A stretch of DNA of 64,000 bases, from assembly GCA_016788885.1 (NCBI GenBank), contig JAEURX010000038.1, forward strand, positions 90,799-154,798, in the 5' to 3' direction. The DNA is from Nitrospira sp. GTDB lineage: Bacteria; Nitrospirota; Nitrospiria; Nitrospirales; Nitrospiraceae. The position numbers were made by a program, and so were the translations under genes. Positions 56,990-64,000 of this stretch are shown piece after piece. The stretch's first letter is position 1, and each line of letters starts with the position of its first letter. The notes beneath the pieces were generated by a model. The model was not told the origin of the DNA. It was given only the letters and a program-made list of their open reading frames with translations, and ran no database searches.

Positions 56990-58116
56990 CTTTTCAACAG
57001 CTCGCGACAGATCAGATCGTGAATCAACGGGCGGAAGAGGCGAATCTGCTCGTTCCGTCTCGTTGGATGCACGCGATTCGAGAGTAGCACCACTTCCAGT
57101 TCCTTCATCGGATCGATCCATACAGAGGTGCCGCTAAACCCAAGATGTCCAAACGACTCAGGGGAAAATCGTGTCCCTGACGAGGATCGGACCGATGGGG
57201 TATCCCAACCCAGCGCCCAACTGGAGTTCGGCACTCCCTGCCTGTTGCTCGTGAACAGACTGACCACATCGGGCGACAACAAACCCGGCTTCTTCCGGCG
57301 ACCATCCATCCACGCCCGCGCAACCGCCAGCACCGCTCGCGCAGTGCCGAACAATCCGGCGTGACCGGCCACCCCACCGAGTGCGTAGGCATTCTCATCA
57401 TGGACTTCCCCACGCAAGATACGCCCCCGCCACGAATCTTCCTCCGTCGGAGCAATAGCCTGAACGGCATCACAGAGTCCGGTGGAGGTTGGAGCGAGCC
57501 CGTGCGGTATATACCCGAGTGGGCAGGCACCAAGCGGCACAAAGATTTCCTCGCTGCAGAATCGCTCCAGCGGCCGGCCGGAGACCCGCTCCACGACCCA
57601 TCCCAACAGCATAAACCCCAGGTCGCTATAGAGGCTGCGCGTCCCCCGTTCGTAGATCAGCTCTTCCGCGGCGATATAGTCCAACACCGCCGCCCGCGCG
57701 GCTGCACTTCCGAGAAACCCGGGGTGCACCGCGTCTTGTGAGGCTATTCGTTCATAGTAGGGCCGCCACCCAGGCAGCCCAGAACTGTGTGTGAGCAGGT
57801 GCCGCACGGTCGCCGCACCAATGGGATGATCACGAAGTTCCGCCAGAATCCCTTCGATCCGCTCATCCAGTTTCAGCAGTCCACGCTGCACGAGCAGCAC
57901 CAGCGCCGTGGTCGTCGCTAACACCTTGGTGAGAGAGGCGAGGTCATAACAGGTGTCACCCGACACCGGCACACTAGGTTCCTTTTGCGTAAGCAAGCCG
58001 GCAGCTCCTTCAAACACCATGGCTCCACGCAACCGGACGGCCAACACCGCGCCGGGAAACGTGCCGTCATCGACCGCCGCTTGCAGCGCCGACTGAAGTG
58101 GATGTGCTGTGGCCAT
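56986..58116 (-). CDS. Serine hydrolase (beta-lactamase/penicillin-binding-protein class C type)
   Basis: The 376-residue protein has the class C serine hydrolase motifs: the nucleophile S-x-x-K in DLASLTKVLATT, a YSD motif in SLYSDLGFMLLGW (usually YxN) and a later HLGFSGTSVWID in the HxG position. No signal peptide is evident, so it is probably cytoplasmic or membrane-associated. Such proteins include esterases and peptidases, and resistance cannot be inferred. The YSD variant is noted as a small departure. It lies downstream of divIVA on the same strand. Confidence 0.88.
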   Translation of the reverse strand: MATAHPLQSALQAAVDDGTFPGAVLAVRLRGAMVFEGAAGLLTQKEPSVPVSGDTCYDLASLTKVLATTTALVLLVQRGLLKLDERIEGILAELRDHPIGAATVRHLLTHSSGLPGWRPYYERIASQDAVHPGFLGSAAARAAVLDYIAAEELIYERGTRSLYSDLGFMLLGWVVERVSGRPLERFCSEEIFVPLGACPLGYIPHGLAPTSTGLCDAVQAIAPTEEDSWRGRILRGEVHDENAYALGGVAGHAGLFGTARAVLAVARAWMDGRRKKPGLLSPDVVSLFTSNRQGVPNSSWALGWDTPSVRSSSGTRFSPESFGHLGFSGTSVWIDPMKELEVVLLSNRVHPTRRNEQIRLFRPLIHDLICRELLKS

Positions 58117-58197
58117 GTCTACAGGGCTCCGTTCAAGAGGAGAAGCGAGAAGGTGTGCCCGAGGAGGCTAGGCCACGCCGACGAGGCAGGCTCAGGT

Positions 58198-58220
58198 GGC
58201 AAGGAGGGGGATTCGAACCG
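58198..58220 (-). other. tRNA 3'-end-like remnant (T-arm and acceptor half)
   Basis: Read on the minus strand, this stretch gives GGTTCGAATCCCC followed by CTCCTTGCC, which looks like a tRNA T-loop and acceptor 3' strand, and ACC comes next. No matching 5' acceptor, D-arm or anticodon arm is found upstream, where divIVA coding sequence ends ten bases away. It is not an intact tRNA. It could be an integration-site remnant or a coincidence. Confidence 0.3.
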
Positions 58221-58230
58221 CGCAGACGTG

Positions 58231-58743
58231 TCACCGGGCAGGGCTTGATTCGCCGGCCAGTTTGCCTTCGACGGAGGCCGCATCTGCTTGATAGGCATCG
58301 CTATCCTCGACCTCCAGCATCCGCTCAAAGGAACGCAGGGTGGAGCGAAACCGTTCCACCATCATCAGACGTTGTTTCTGAAGATCCGCGACGCCCCGCT
58401 GCATCTCCGTAAGGCTGACCTTGGCCTGGCGGATGATCTCACTGGCTTTCAGTTCCGCTTCCTTGACGATCAGATCAGCCTCGCGCTGCGCCGAACGCTT
58501 CACATCCTCGGCCAGAGTCTGCGCCGACACCAACGTGTTGGAGAGGGTCGCCTCCGTGCGTCGCAGATCGGTCACTTGCTGCTCGGTCGCCGTGAGCTTC
58601 TCGCGAAGCAGACTGTTCTCCCGATTCGCATTCTCAACCGTGAGCGCCAACTCCTCGAGGAAGCGGTTCACTTCGTCCCGGTCGTATCCCCGGAACTTCA
58701 CCTGGAAGACCATCTGCTGAATGTCGATGGGAGTAATTTTCAT
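58231..58743 (-). CDS. divIVA: DivIVA domain protein
   Basis: The 170-residue coiled-coil protein starts with the DivIVA membrane-binding motif (KITPIDIQQMVFQVKFRGYD) followed by RDEVNRFLEELALTVE and long heptad repeats. DivIVA proteins bind curved membrane at poles and septa and recruit partners. It is next to yggT and close to ftsAZ, as in many Gram-positive genomes and some other phyla. Confidence 0.93.
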   Translation of the reverse strand: MKITPIDIQQMVFQVKFRGYDRDEVNRFLEELALTVENANRENSLLREKLTATEQQVTDLRRTEATLSNTLVSAQTLAEDVKRSAQREADLIVKEAELKASEIIRQAKVSLTEMQRGVADLQKQRLMMVERFRSTLRSFERMLEVEDSDAYQADAASVEGKLAGESSPAR

Positions 58744-58764
58744 GCGACACCTCTTACCCGACAG

Positions 58765-59061
58765 TTAGTGCATCCGGACGGCGATATCCCTCAAGGATTG
58801 AACCACGGCATATTGCAAAAAGACAAGGATCAGGATTGCGATCATCGGTGACAGATCCATGCCCATACGCCATCCGATCATCCGACGAATGGGCGTAAGC
58901 ACCGGTTCCGTCGCCCGCTCCAAAAATTGGACGATGGGATTCCACGGATCCGGATTGACCCAGGAAATCAACGCACGGGCGATAATGACCCACATGTAGA
59001 GCCACAACACTGTATCCAGGATTGTAGCCGTGCCCTGCAACACATTGCCTAGCACAAACAT
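58765..59061 (-). CDS. yggT: YggT family membrane protein
   Basis: The 98-residue protein has two hydrophobic helices flanking SWVNPDPWNPIVQFLERATEPV, the YggT hallmark. YggT proteins are small inner-membrane proteins linked to envelope or osmotic functions. The ATG at 59061 overlaps the proC stop (TGATG), so the pair is coupled. The frame open to 59118 lies within proC. Confidence 0.92.
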   Translation of the reverse strand: MFVLGNVLQGTATILDTVLWLYMWVIIARALISWVNPDPWNPIVQFLERATEPVLTPIRRMIGWRMGMDLSPMIAILILVFLQYAVVQSLRDIAVRMH

Positions 59062-59864
59062 CAGCGTCCCAACTCCTGTGAACGTTTCGTGGCCGCCTCG
59101 ACGGCCGCCATCAGACAACCCCGCATGCCTCCGACCTCCAACTGATGCAACCCGGCGATAGTCGTGCCCCCCGGCGAGGCCACCTGATCCTTTAAACGAG
59201 CCGGATGCTCACCCCGCTCCAGGACCATCCGCGCAGCCCCAAGGACCGTCTGGGCCGCCAACAATTGCGCGGTCGCTCTGGGCAGTCCCATCTTGACCCC
59301 GCCGTCGGCCAAGGCCTCAATGGCCACAAACACATAGGCCGGCCCGCTCCCGCTCAAGCCGGTGACGGCGTCCATGAGCCGTTCTTCGACCGCAACGACC
59401 GACCCCACGGCCTCAAACACTCTCCGCACTGCCGCCACATCGTCCGCGGGAAGATCTGCCTGATAGGCCAATGCCGTCACACCCTCGCGAACCAACGCCG
59501 GTGTATTCGGCATGGCACGCACAATCCCCCGCGGCTGTGTTACCCGCTCGCGGATCCAGGCAACCGTCACTCCTGCCGCGATGGACACGATCAACTTTCC
59601 GTCGAGCGCCGACCCGATTTCGCTCAGCACAGCTGGCATCGCCTGGGGCTTGACCGCCAGCACGACGAGATCCGCCTGACGAACAGCCTCGCGGTTCTCC
59701 TCGCCGACCCGAATGCCGAACCGTGATGTAAGGAGATCGCGGCGGGCGGCCACCGGATCCGTGGCGCAAATGGAATCGGGGGCGGCCGCCTGCGACGCCA
59801 CCAACCCACCGATTAAGGCCTCAGCCATTTGTCCGCCGCCGAGAAAGGCGATCGACGTCTTCAC
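59061..59864 (-). CDS. proC: Pyrroline-5-carboxylate reductase
   Basis: ProC carries out the last step of proline synthesis with NAD(P)H. The 267-residue protein has SIAFLGGGQMAEALIGGL (Rossmann glycine motif), VVLAVKPQAMPAVL and the C-terminal SGSGPAYVFVAIEALADG and VASPGGTTIAGL. The GTG at 59864 gives the family N-terminus. An ATG at 59906 would overlap yggS by 35 bases and is less likely. It is coupled to yggT. Confidence 0.95.
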   Translation of the reverse strand: MKTSIAFLGGGQMAEALIGGLVASQAAAPDSICATDPVAARRDLLTSRFGIRVGEENREAVRQADLVVLAVKPQAMPAVLSEIGSALDGKLIVSIAAGVTVAWIRERVTQPRGIVRAMPNTPALVREGVTALAYQADLPADDVAAVRRVFEAVGSVVAVEERLMDAVTGLSGSGPAYVFVAIEALADGGVKMGLPRATAQLLAAQTVLGAARMVLERGEHPARLKDQVASPGGTTIAGLHQLEVGGMRGCLMAAVEAATKRSQELGR

Positions 59865-59871
59865 CAGTCCA

Positions 59872-60579
59872 CTACTCACCACGCGCTCCAAAAATTGCCG
59901 TACCAACCCGCACGTACGTCGCGCCTTCCTCCACGGCTACGGGGTAGTCATGCGACATCCCCATAGACAGCTCCTGCATATTAATGTTCCGGCACCCCAG
60001 TCCTGTCAATGCCTGAGCCAGTTCTCGCAGTTGCCGAAAGTAGGGACGGGCATCCTCCGCAGCCGGTGTGGGGGGAGGAATGGCCATCAGGCCTCGAACC
60101 TCCAGATGCTCAAGGTCATTCAACGCCGGCAGGACAGCCGCCAAGGCCGACGGCGAAAATCCTCCCTTACTGAGTTCGCCTCCAAGATTGACCTCCAGCA
60201 GGACACGTTGCCTCAGCCCCGCCGCCTTGGCCTGACGATCAATCTCCTCCGCCAGCGCGAGGCTATCGACCGAATGAATGATGTCGAACCGGCCGACAAC
60301 GGACTTGGCCTTACGTCGTTGCAACGTCCCGATAAAATGCCAGGTCACTCCCTCGCGCCCCAAGGTGTCGATTTTGGGAAGCGCTTCCTGGAGCCGGTTT
60401 TCGCCGAGATGCCGAACCCCGGCATCCACCGCTTCCCTCACCCGTTCGACCGGGATGGTTTTGGACGCAGCCACGAGGTGCACAGTCTCAGGAACCCGCC
60501 CCGCACGATGGGCGGCACGACGAATCTCCTCCCTCACCACATGCACCCGGGCCGCAATCGTATCCTCTCCTGCTTCCAT
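59872..60579 (-). CDS. yggS: YggS-type pyridoxal-phosphate homeostasis protein
   Basis: The 235-residue protein has the PLP-binding HLVAASKTIPVERV (Lys), HLGENRLQEALPKI, WHFIGTLQRRKAK and the C-terminal LSMGMSHDYPVAVEEGATYV and VRVGTAIFG. YggS/PROSC proteins bind PLP without a known reaction and keep PLP and amino-acid pools balanced. It is next to proC, the usual neighbour. Confidence 0.95.
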   Translation of the reverse strand: MEAGEDTIAARVHVVREEIRRAAHRAGRVPETVHLVAASKTIPVERVREAVDAGVRHLGENRLQEALPKIDTLGREGVTWHFIGTLQRRKAKSVVGRFDIIHSVDSLALAEEIDRQAKAAGLRQRVLLEVNLGGELSKGGFSPSALAAVLPALNDLEHLEVRGLMAIPPPTPAAEDARPYFRQLRELAQALTGLGCRNINMQELSMGMSHDYPVAVEEGATYVRVGTAIFGARGE

Positions 60580-60676
60580 ACTGCGCCTTGCGGATGACCC
60601 ACTGCCCCCCTGCTGTCCCGAAGGCCTCCGGCAGCGGGCCGAATCAGCCAGCGCTCCACATCAACTCGATACGGAC

Positions 60677-61432
60677 TTACCGGCCCGGCAGGAGCGCAAT
60701 CCCGCTGACCATCGTGGCGTTGACCACACCTTCACGGCGGTAGCTGAAAAATAAATCGGGCTGGCAGATGGTGCAGGCATTGACCATGGCGATGCGGTCC
60801 GCACTCAGGCCATCGGCAAGCGCCTGCCGGCGCACGAACGCACGCAGATCGAGGTGGGCCTTGTTCGCAGCAACCGGCCTCACCACCGCGTGCCAATCGG
60901 AAAGCACCTCGCGCAGCTTCGATAACACGGGCTCATCGACTTCGTAACAGCAGGGACCGGCCGAGGGCCCGATCGCCATTCTCAATCCTTCGACGGTGGC
61001 CCCGAAGCGATCCACAAGCAGCGCCACCGTCTTCGGCACAATACCGGCGACCGCCCCACGCCACCCCGCATGGATTGCGGCGACCACTCGTCGACCAGGA
61101 TCGTGCAGCAGCACGGGAACGCAGTCTGCCGTCCGCACGGTCACCATCACCCCCGGCTGGTCGGTCACGACCGCGTCCCAGCCGCCCTCGAAGGTGGCTC
61201 CATGCTCGACCGGCTTGTCGACCACCAGCGCGTCTGTGCCATGCACCTGTTTGACGGACACCATCACGGGCGCCGCCCCATCCCGATGCTTGGCCTGGGG
61301 CGCAGAGGCGCGACCCGGTGTTACTGATAAGCCGGACAACCGGGTCCCGAAAAAATGCTCAACCCCATCCGCATCGGTCGCGAACGAGGGAACCGTGATC
61401 ATCTCAGACGCCATCGTCCGTTCCACCCTCAC
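60677..61432 (-). CDS. pgeF: YfiH/PgeF laccase-domain protein
   Basis: The 251-residue protein has the YfiH-type active-site residues: VKQVHGTDALVV, RTADCVPVLLHD and AAIHAGWRGAVAGIV. Members edit peptidoglycan precursors (removing L-Ser wrongly added to MurNAc in E. coli) or act as purine nucleosidases; older names call them polyphenol oxidases. It is 22 bases after ftsZ, in a cell-wall context. Starts at 61432 and 61411 are possible. Confidence 0.92.
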   Translation of the reverse strand: MRVERTMASEMITVPSFATDADGVEHFFGTRLSGLSVTPGRASAPQAKHRDGAAPVMVSVKQVHGTDALVVDKPVEHGATFEGGWDAVVTDQPGVMVTVRTADCVPVLLHDPGRRVVAAIHAGWRGAVAGIVPKTVALLVDRFGATVEGLRMAIGPSAGPCCYEVDEPVLSKLREVLSDWHAVVRPVAANKAHLDLRAFVRRQALADGLSADRIAMVNACTICQPDLFFSYRREGVVNATMVSGIALLPGR

Positions 61433-61454
61433 CAGTTCGTCGATTGGCGACAGC

Positions 61455-62654
61455 CTAGTCGGCCTGCTTCCTTAGGAACGTCGGGACATCCCACTCATCA
61501 TCACCGACCACGGCAATTCGCTCCACCGCTTCCCGCGTCTCACCCAGACGGCGAAGGAAGGTCGGTCGGTCGATATCCTTGATGGGTCGATCCGAAGCCG
61601 CGGCATGGACGCCCGTCAGCACCTGTTGCGCAGGGCGTCCGTTGGGTGTCCGTGCGACAGGGCGTTCGGCGGTGGTCGGCCGAGCAGCCGGTTGCTCCTC
61701 CCGTTCGAACCCCGTGGCAATCACGGTCACGATCAGGTCGTCACCGATTTCGGGATTGATGACCTGCCCGACGATGATGTTCGCTTCGGCATCCGCCGCA
61801 TGTTGCACGATCGACGCCGCTTGCTCAACCTCGTGCAGCGACATGTTCGGACCACCGGTGATGTTCAACAACACCCCGCGAGCCCCCTCCACGCTGCCCT
61901 CTTCCAAGAGCGGGCTGCAAATCGCCTGTTGCGCCGCGTCCTGAGCCCGGTTCGCGCCGCGCCCGATCCCCATACCCATCACCGCGCGACCCGTGTGCGC
62001 CATGATCGTCCGCACATCGGCGAAATCGACGTTGACCAATCCGGTCGTGGTGATGACGTCGGCGATGCCTTGAATCGCTTGCCGCAACACATCATCCGCC
62101 ACTTTGAAGGCATCCAGCAACGGCGTCGCCTTATCCACGATGCCCAGCAATCGTTGATTGGGGATGATGAGCAGCGTATCGACGTGGCGGCCGAGATCCC
62201 GGATCCCTTCCTCGGCATGGCTCATCCGGCGATGCCCTTCGTACTGGAACGGTTTGGTCACGACCGCAACGGTCAGGATTCCCAGTTCCCGCGCGATGCT
62301 CGCCACGATCGGAGCAGCGCCGGTTCCGGTGCCACCGCCCATGCCGGCGGTCACAAACACCATGTCCGCGCCGACCAGGCTCTCACGGATTTCATCTTTG
62401 CTTTCGAGGGCCGCATCGCGTCCGACCTCTGGCTTGGCGCCCGCACCCAGACCACGTGTGCGCTCCGGGCCGATTTGAATTTTGTACGAGGCCTGCGACC
62501 GGTCGAGCGCCTGCACGTCCGTATTTGCCGCCACGAAGTCGACCCGGCACAATCCGCCGGTGATCATCGTGTTGACGGCGTTGCACCCGGCCCCTCCGAC
62601 ACCGATCACTTTGATGCGAACGGGCGACTGCGGTTCCTCTTGAAATGAAAACAT
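61455..62654 (-). CDS. ftsZ: Cell-division protein FtsZ
   Basis: FtsZ is the tubulin-like GTPase that forms the Z-ring. The 399-residue protein has [16 protein letters not shown], the tubulin signature [16 protein letters not shown] and [12 protein letters not shown] linker is followed by the C-terminal conserved peptide [15 protein letters not shown], which binds FtsA. It follows ftsA by 54 bases, the standard order. Confidence 0.98.
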   Translation of the reverse strand: MFSFQEEPQSPVRIKVIGVGGAGCNAVNTMITGGLCRVDFVAANTDVQALDRSQASYKIQIGPERTRGLGAGAKPEVGRDAALESKDEIRESLVGADMVFVTAGMGGGTGTGAAPIVASIARELGILTVAVVTKPFQYEGHRRMSHAEEGIRDLGRHVDTLLIIPNQRLLGIVDKATPLLDAFKVADDVLRQAIQGIADVITTTGLVNVDFADVRTIMAHTGRAVMGMGIGRGANRAQDAAQQAICSPLLEEGSVEGARGVLLNITGGPNMSLHEVEQAASIVQHAADAEANIIVGQVINPEIGDDLIVTVIATGFEREEQPAARPTTAERPVARTPNGRPAQQVLTGVHAAASDRPIKDIDRPTFLRRLGETREAVERIAVVGDDEWDVPTFLRKQAD

Positions 62655-62708
62655 TGTGGCACCTCCCTTGACGATGGCGCGGACCCGGCATGACGCCGAC
62701 CGCGAAAG

Positions 62709-63953
62709 TTAGAAAAAGTCGAACATCCACGATCGCATGCGATCGAACACTTTCCCGAGCCCTTTGCCGTGACGCATGCCGGCAGCCTCCAGATTGTCGG
62801 CATGTTGACGCGCATGAAGGAGTAACCCGACGCCGGTCGCGTGCATCGGATTGCTGACGATATCGCGCAGCCCGCCGATGCCTGTCGGCACACCGCGACG
62901 AGCCGGAAGATTCAACCCGCGTTCCGCCGCGTCCGGCATGCCTTCCAAGAGCGACGTTCCGCCCGTAATCACAACGCCCGCGCCCAGCATCCCTTCGTAC
63001 CCGGCCCGCACGATTTCGCGCTTCACCAGATCGAACATTTCTTCGACGCGCGGCTCAAGAATTTCCGCGATGTCGCGGCGCGTAAATTGCCGCGGCGGCC
63101 GATCGCCGACCGAGGGCACTTCCACCATCTGATGGCCGTGCACCAGTTCGGTACGCGCGATGCCATGCTGCACTTTGATTTTTTCGGCGTCGGTTTGTGA
63201 CGTCAGCAACCCGATGGCCAGATCCTTCGTCAGATTCTGTCCGCCGATCGGTAGGACGGCCGTATGCCGGATGCTGCCGTCGAGGAAGATTGCGAGATCG
63301 GTCGTCCCGCCGCCCAGATCCACCATGGCGACGCCCAGCTCGCGCTCCTCCGCGCTCAACACCGCTTCGCTGGAGGCCAGCGGCTGCAGGATAATATCGA
63401 CGACGTCGAGTCCCGCGCGATTCACGCTCTTGATGATGTTTTGCGCTGAGGTCACGGCACCCGTGATGACATGCACATTGACTTCAAGCCGGTTGCCCGA
63501 CATGCCCAACGGATCGCGGACCCCTTCCTGATCGTCGACCATGAACTCGCGCGGGATGACGTGCAGAATGCGCCGTTCATGGGGAATGACGGCCAACGTC
63601 CTGGCGCTTTCCACCGCGCGGCTGATATCCTCACGGGTCACTTCCTGTTTTTTCAGCGCCACCACGCCCTTGAGGTTTTCTCCCGAAATGTGGCTACCCG
63701 CGATGCCCGTATAGACCGAATTGATCTGCACGGCCGCCATGAGTTCCGCCTCTTCAACCGCTTTCTTGATCGATTCGACGGTGCTTTCGATATTGACGAC
63801 GACACCTTTGCGAAGCCCGCGCGAAGGACAGGAGCCGACGCCGATGATGTTCAGCGGGCCCTCCTCCGGCACTTCGGCGACAATTGCGCAAATCTTGGTC
63901 GTTCCGATATCGAGCCCGACCAGGATATGATCCCGCTTAGACACTCGGCTCAC
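62709..63953 (-). CDS. ftsA: Cell-division protein FtsA
   Basis: FtsA is the actin-like protein that tethers FtsZ to the membrane. The 414-residue protein has LVGLDIGTTKICAIVAE, VVDIILQPLASSEAVL, MVDLGGGTTDLAIF and VITGGTSLLEGM, and the C-terminal amphipathic-helix region (GLGKVFDRMRSWMFDFF). It starts with GTG and overlaps the ftsQ stop by four bases. Confidence 0.97.
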   Translation of the reverse strand: MSRVSKRDHILVGLDIGTTKICAIVAEVPEEGPLNIIGVGSCPSRGLRKGVVVNIESTVESIKKAVEEAELMAAVQINSVYTGIAGSHISGENLKGVVALKKQEVTREDISRAVESARTLAVIPHERRILHVIPREFMVDDQEGVRDPLGMSGNRLEVNVHVITGAVTSAQNIIKSVNRAGLDVVDIILQPLASSEAVLSAEERELGVAMVDLGGGTTDLAIFLDGSIRHTAVLPIGGQNLTKDLAIGLLTSQTDAEKIKVQHGIARTELVHGHQMVEVPSVGDRPPRQFTRRDIAEILEPRVEEMFDLVKREIVRAGYEGMLGAGVVITGGTSLLEGMPDAAERGLNLPARRGVPTGIGGLRDIVSNPMHATGVGLLLHARQHADNLEAAGMRHGKGLGKVFDRMRSWMFDFF

Positions 63954-64000
63954 CCCCTTCCCCGAACAATGACGCGGTCGGCAAAGCGAAGATCGATTTC
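63950..64000 (-). CDS. ftsQ: Cell-division protein FtsQ, C-terminal end only
   Basis: The minus strand reads EIDLRFADRVIVRGRG and stops, which is the usual end of FtsQ (a DLRF...V-V-R strand). The gene continues past the window. Its stop overlaps the ftsA start by four bases (GTGA). Only 16 codons are visible, but the ftsQ-ftsA-ftsZ order supports the call. Confidence 0.75.
   Translation of the reverse strand, partial: EIDLRFADRVIVRGRG

Noticed and set aside
56986..58116. Beta-lactamase resistance gene
   Set aside because: The S-x-x-K family includes many esterases and peptidases. The YxN motif is altered to YSD and there is no evident signal peptide.
58190..58270. Intact tRNA gene ending at 58198
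   Set aside because: Only the T-arm and acceptor-like 3' strand are seen. The T-stem pairs poorly, and there is no matching 5' acceptor, D-arm or anticodon arm; divIVA coding sequence occupies the place.

Overview
This window looks like a chromosomal segment of a Nitrospirota bacterium, most likely the genus Nitrospira. That assignment is inference from recalled protein families, G+C-rich codon use, the density of hybrid histidine kinases and a giant multicopper oxidase; no search was run. About 50 genes fill nearly all of the sequence. There is no rRNA, intact tRNA, CRISPR array, transposase or phage gene.

Layout. (1) 1-6744, plus strand: the tail of a hybrid kinase, then a TonB-dependent receptor, a YfiR-type periplasmic protein and a CHASE8 hybrid kinase whose tail closely matches the first kinase. 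(2) 6811-8146: apaH and a DUF309 gene. (3) 8169-10850, minus strand: folD, metF and panB (one-carbon and pantothenate metabolism), with a large palindrome between folD and metF. (4) 11108-12837: a secreted beta-propeller protein and a Cys/His-rich protein. (5) 13031-20818: a four-gene sensory operon (membrane PAS kinase, FIST protein, PAS/GAF hybrid kinase with Hpt, REC-kinase) ending at two perfect hairpins. (6) 21133-22748: an exosortase-type polysaccharide deacetylase behind a candidate sigma-54 promoter, then a secreted orphan. (7) 22816-31752, minus strand: the housekeeping run rpsF-ssb-rpsR-yceD-rpmF-plsX-fabH-fabD-fabG-acpP-fabF-rnc and a cyclophilin.

(8) 31932-45617, minus strand, is the most unusual part. 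A tight five-gene operon encodes a secreted protein, a 2005-residue multicopper oxidase, a YVTN-type beta-propeller protein, a SCO-type copper chaperone and a fusion of cytochrome c with a periplasmic binding protein. Two related small lipoproteins and an outer-membrane barrel lie just upstream. The oxidase appears to have six cupredoxin-like domains in three pairs, with copper-motif order changed relative to laccases, which recalls the MnxG/Mn-oxidase class. I read the cluster as an extracytoplasmic copper-dependent oxidation system with its own copper delivery and electron acceptor. The substrate is unknown; Mn(II) is one hypothesis.

(9) 45818-64000, mostly minus strand: a small membrane protein and an indoleamine 2,3-dioxygenase-family enzyme; pth-rplY-prs-ispE; pilS-pilR-pilC for type IV pili; pgsA; a serine hydrolase; and the cell-division run ftsQ (partial)-ftsA-ftsZ-pgeF-yggS-proC-yggT-divIVA. 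Several sigma-70-like promoters can be read directly (folD, rpsF, prs, pilC, and the divergent pair at pgsA).
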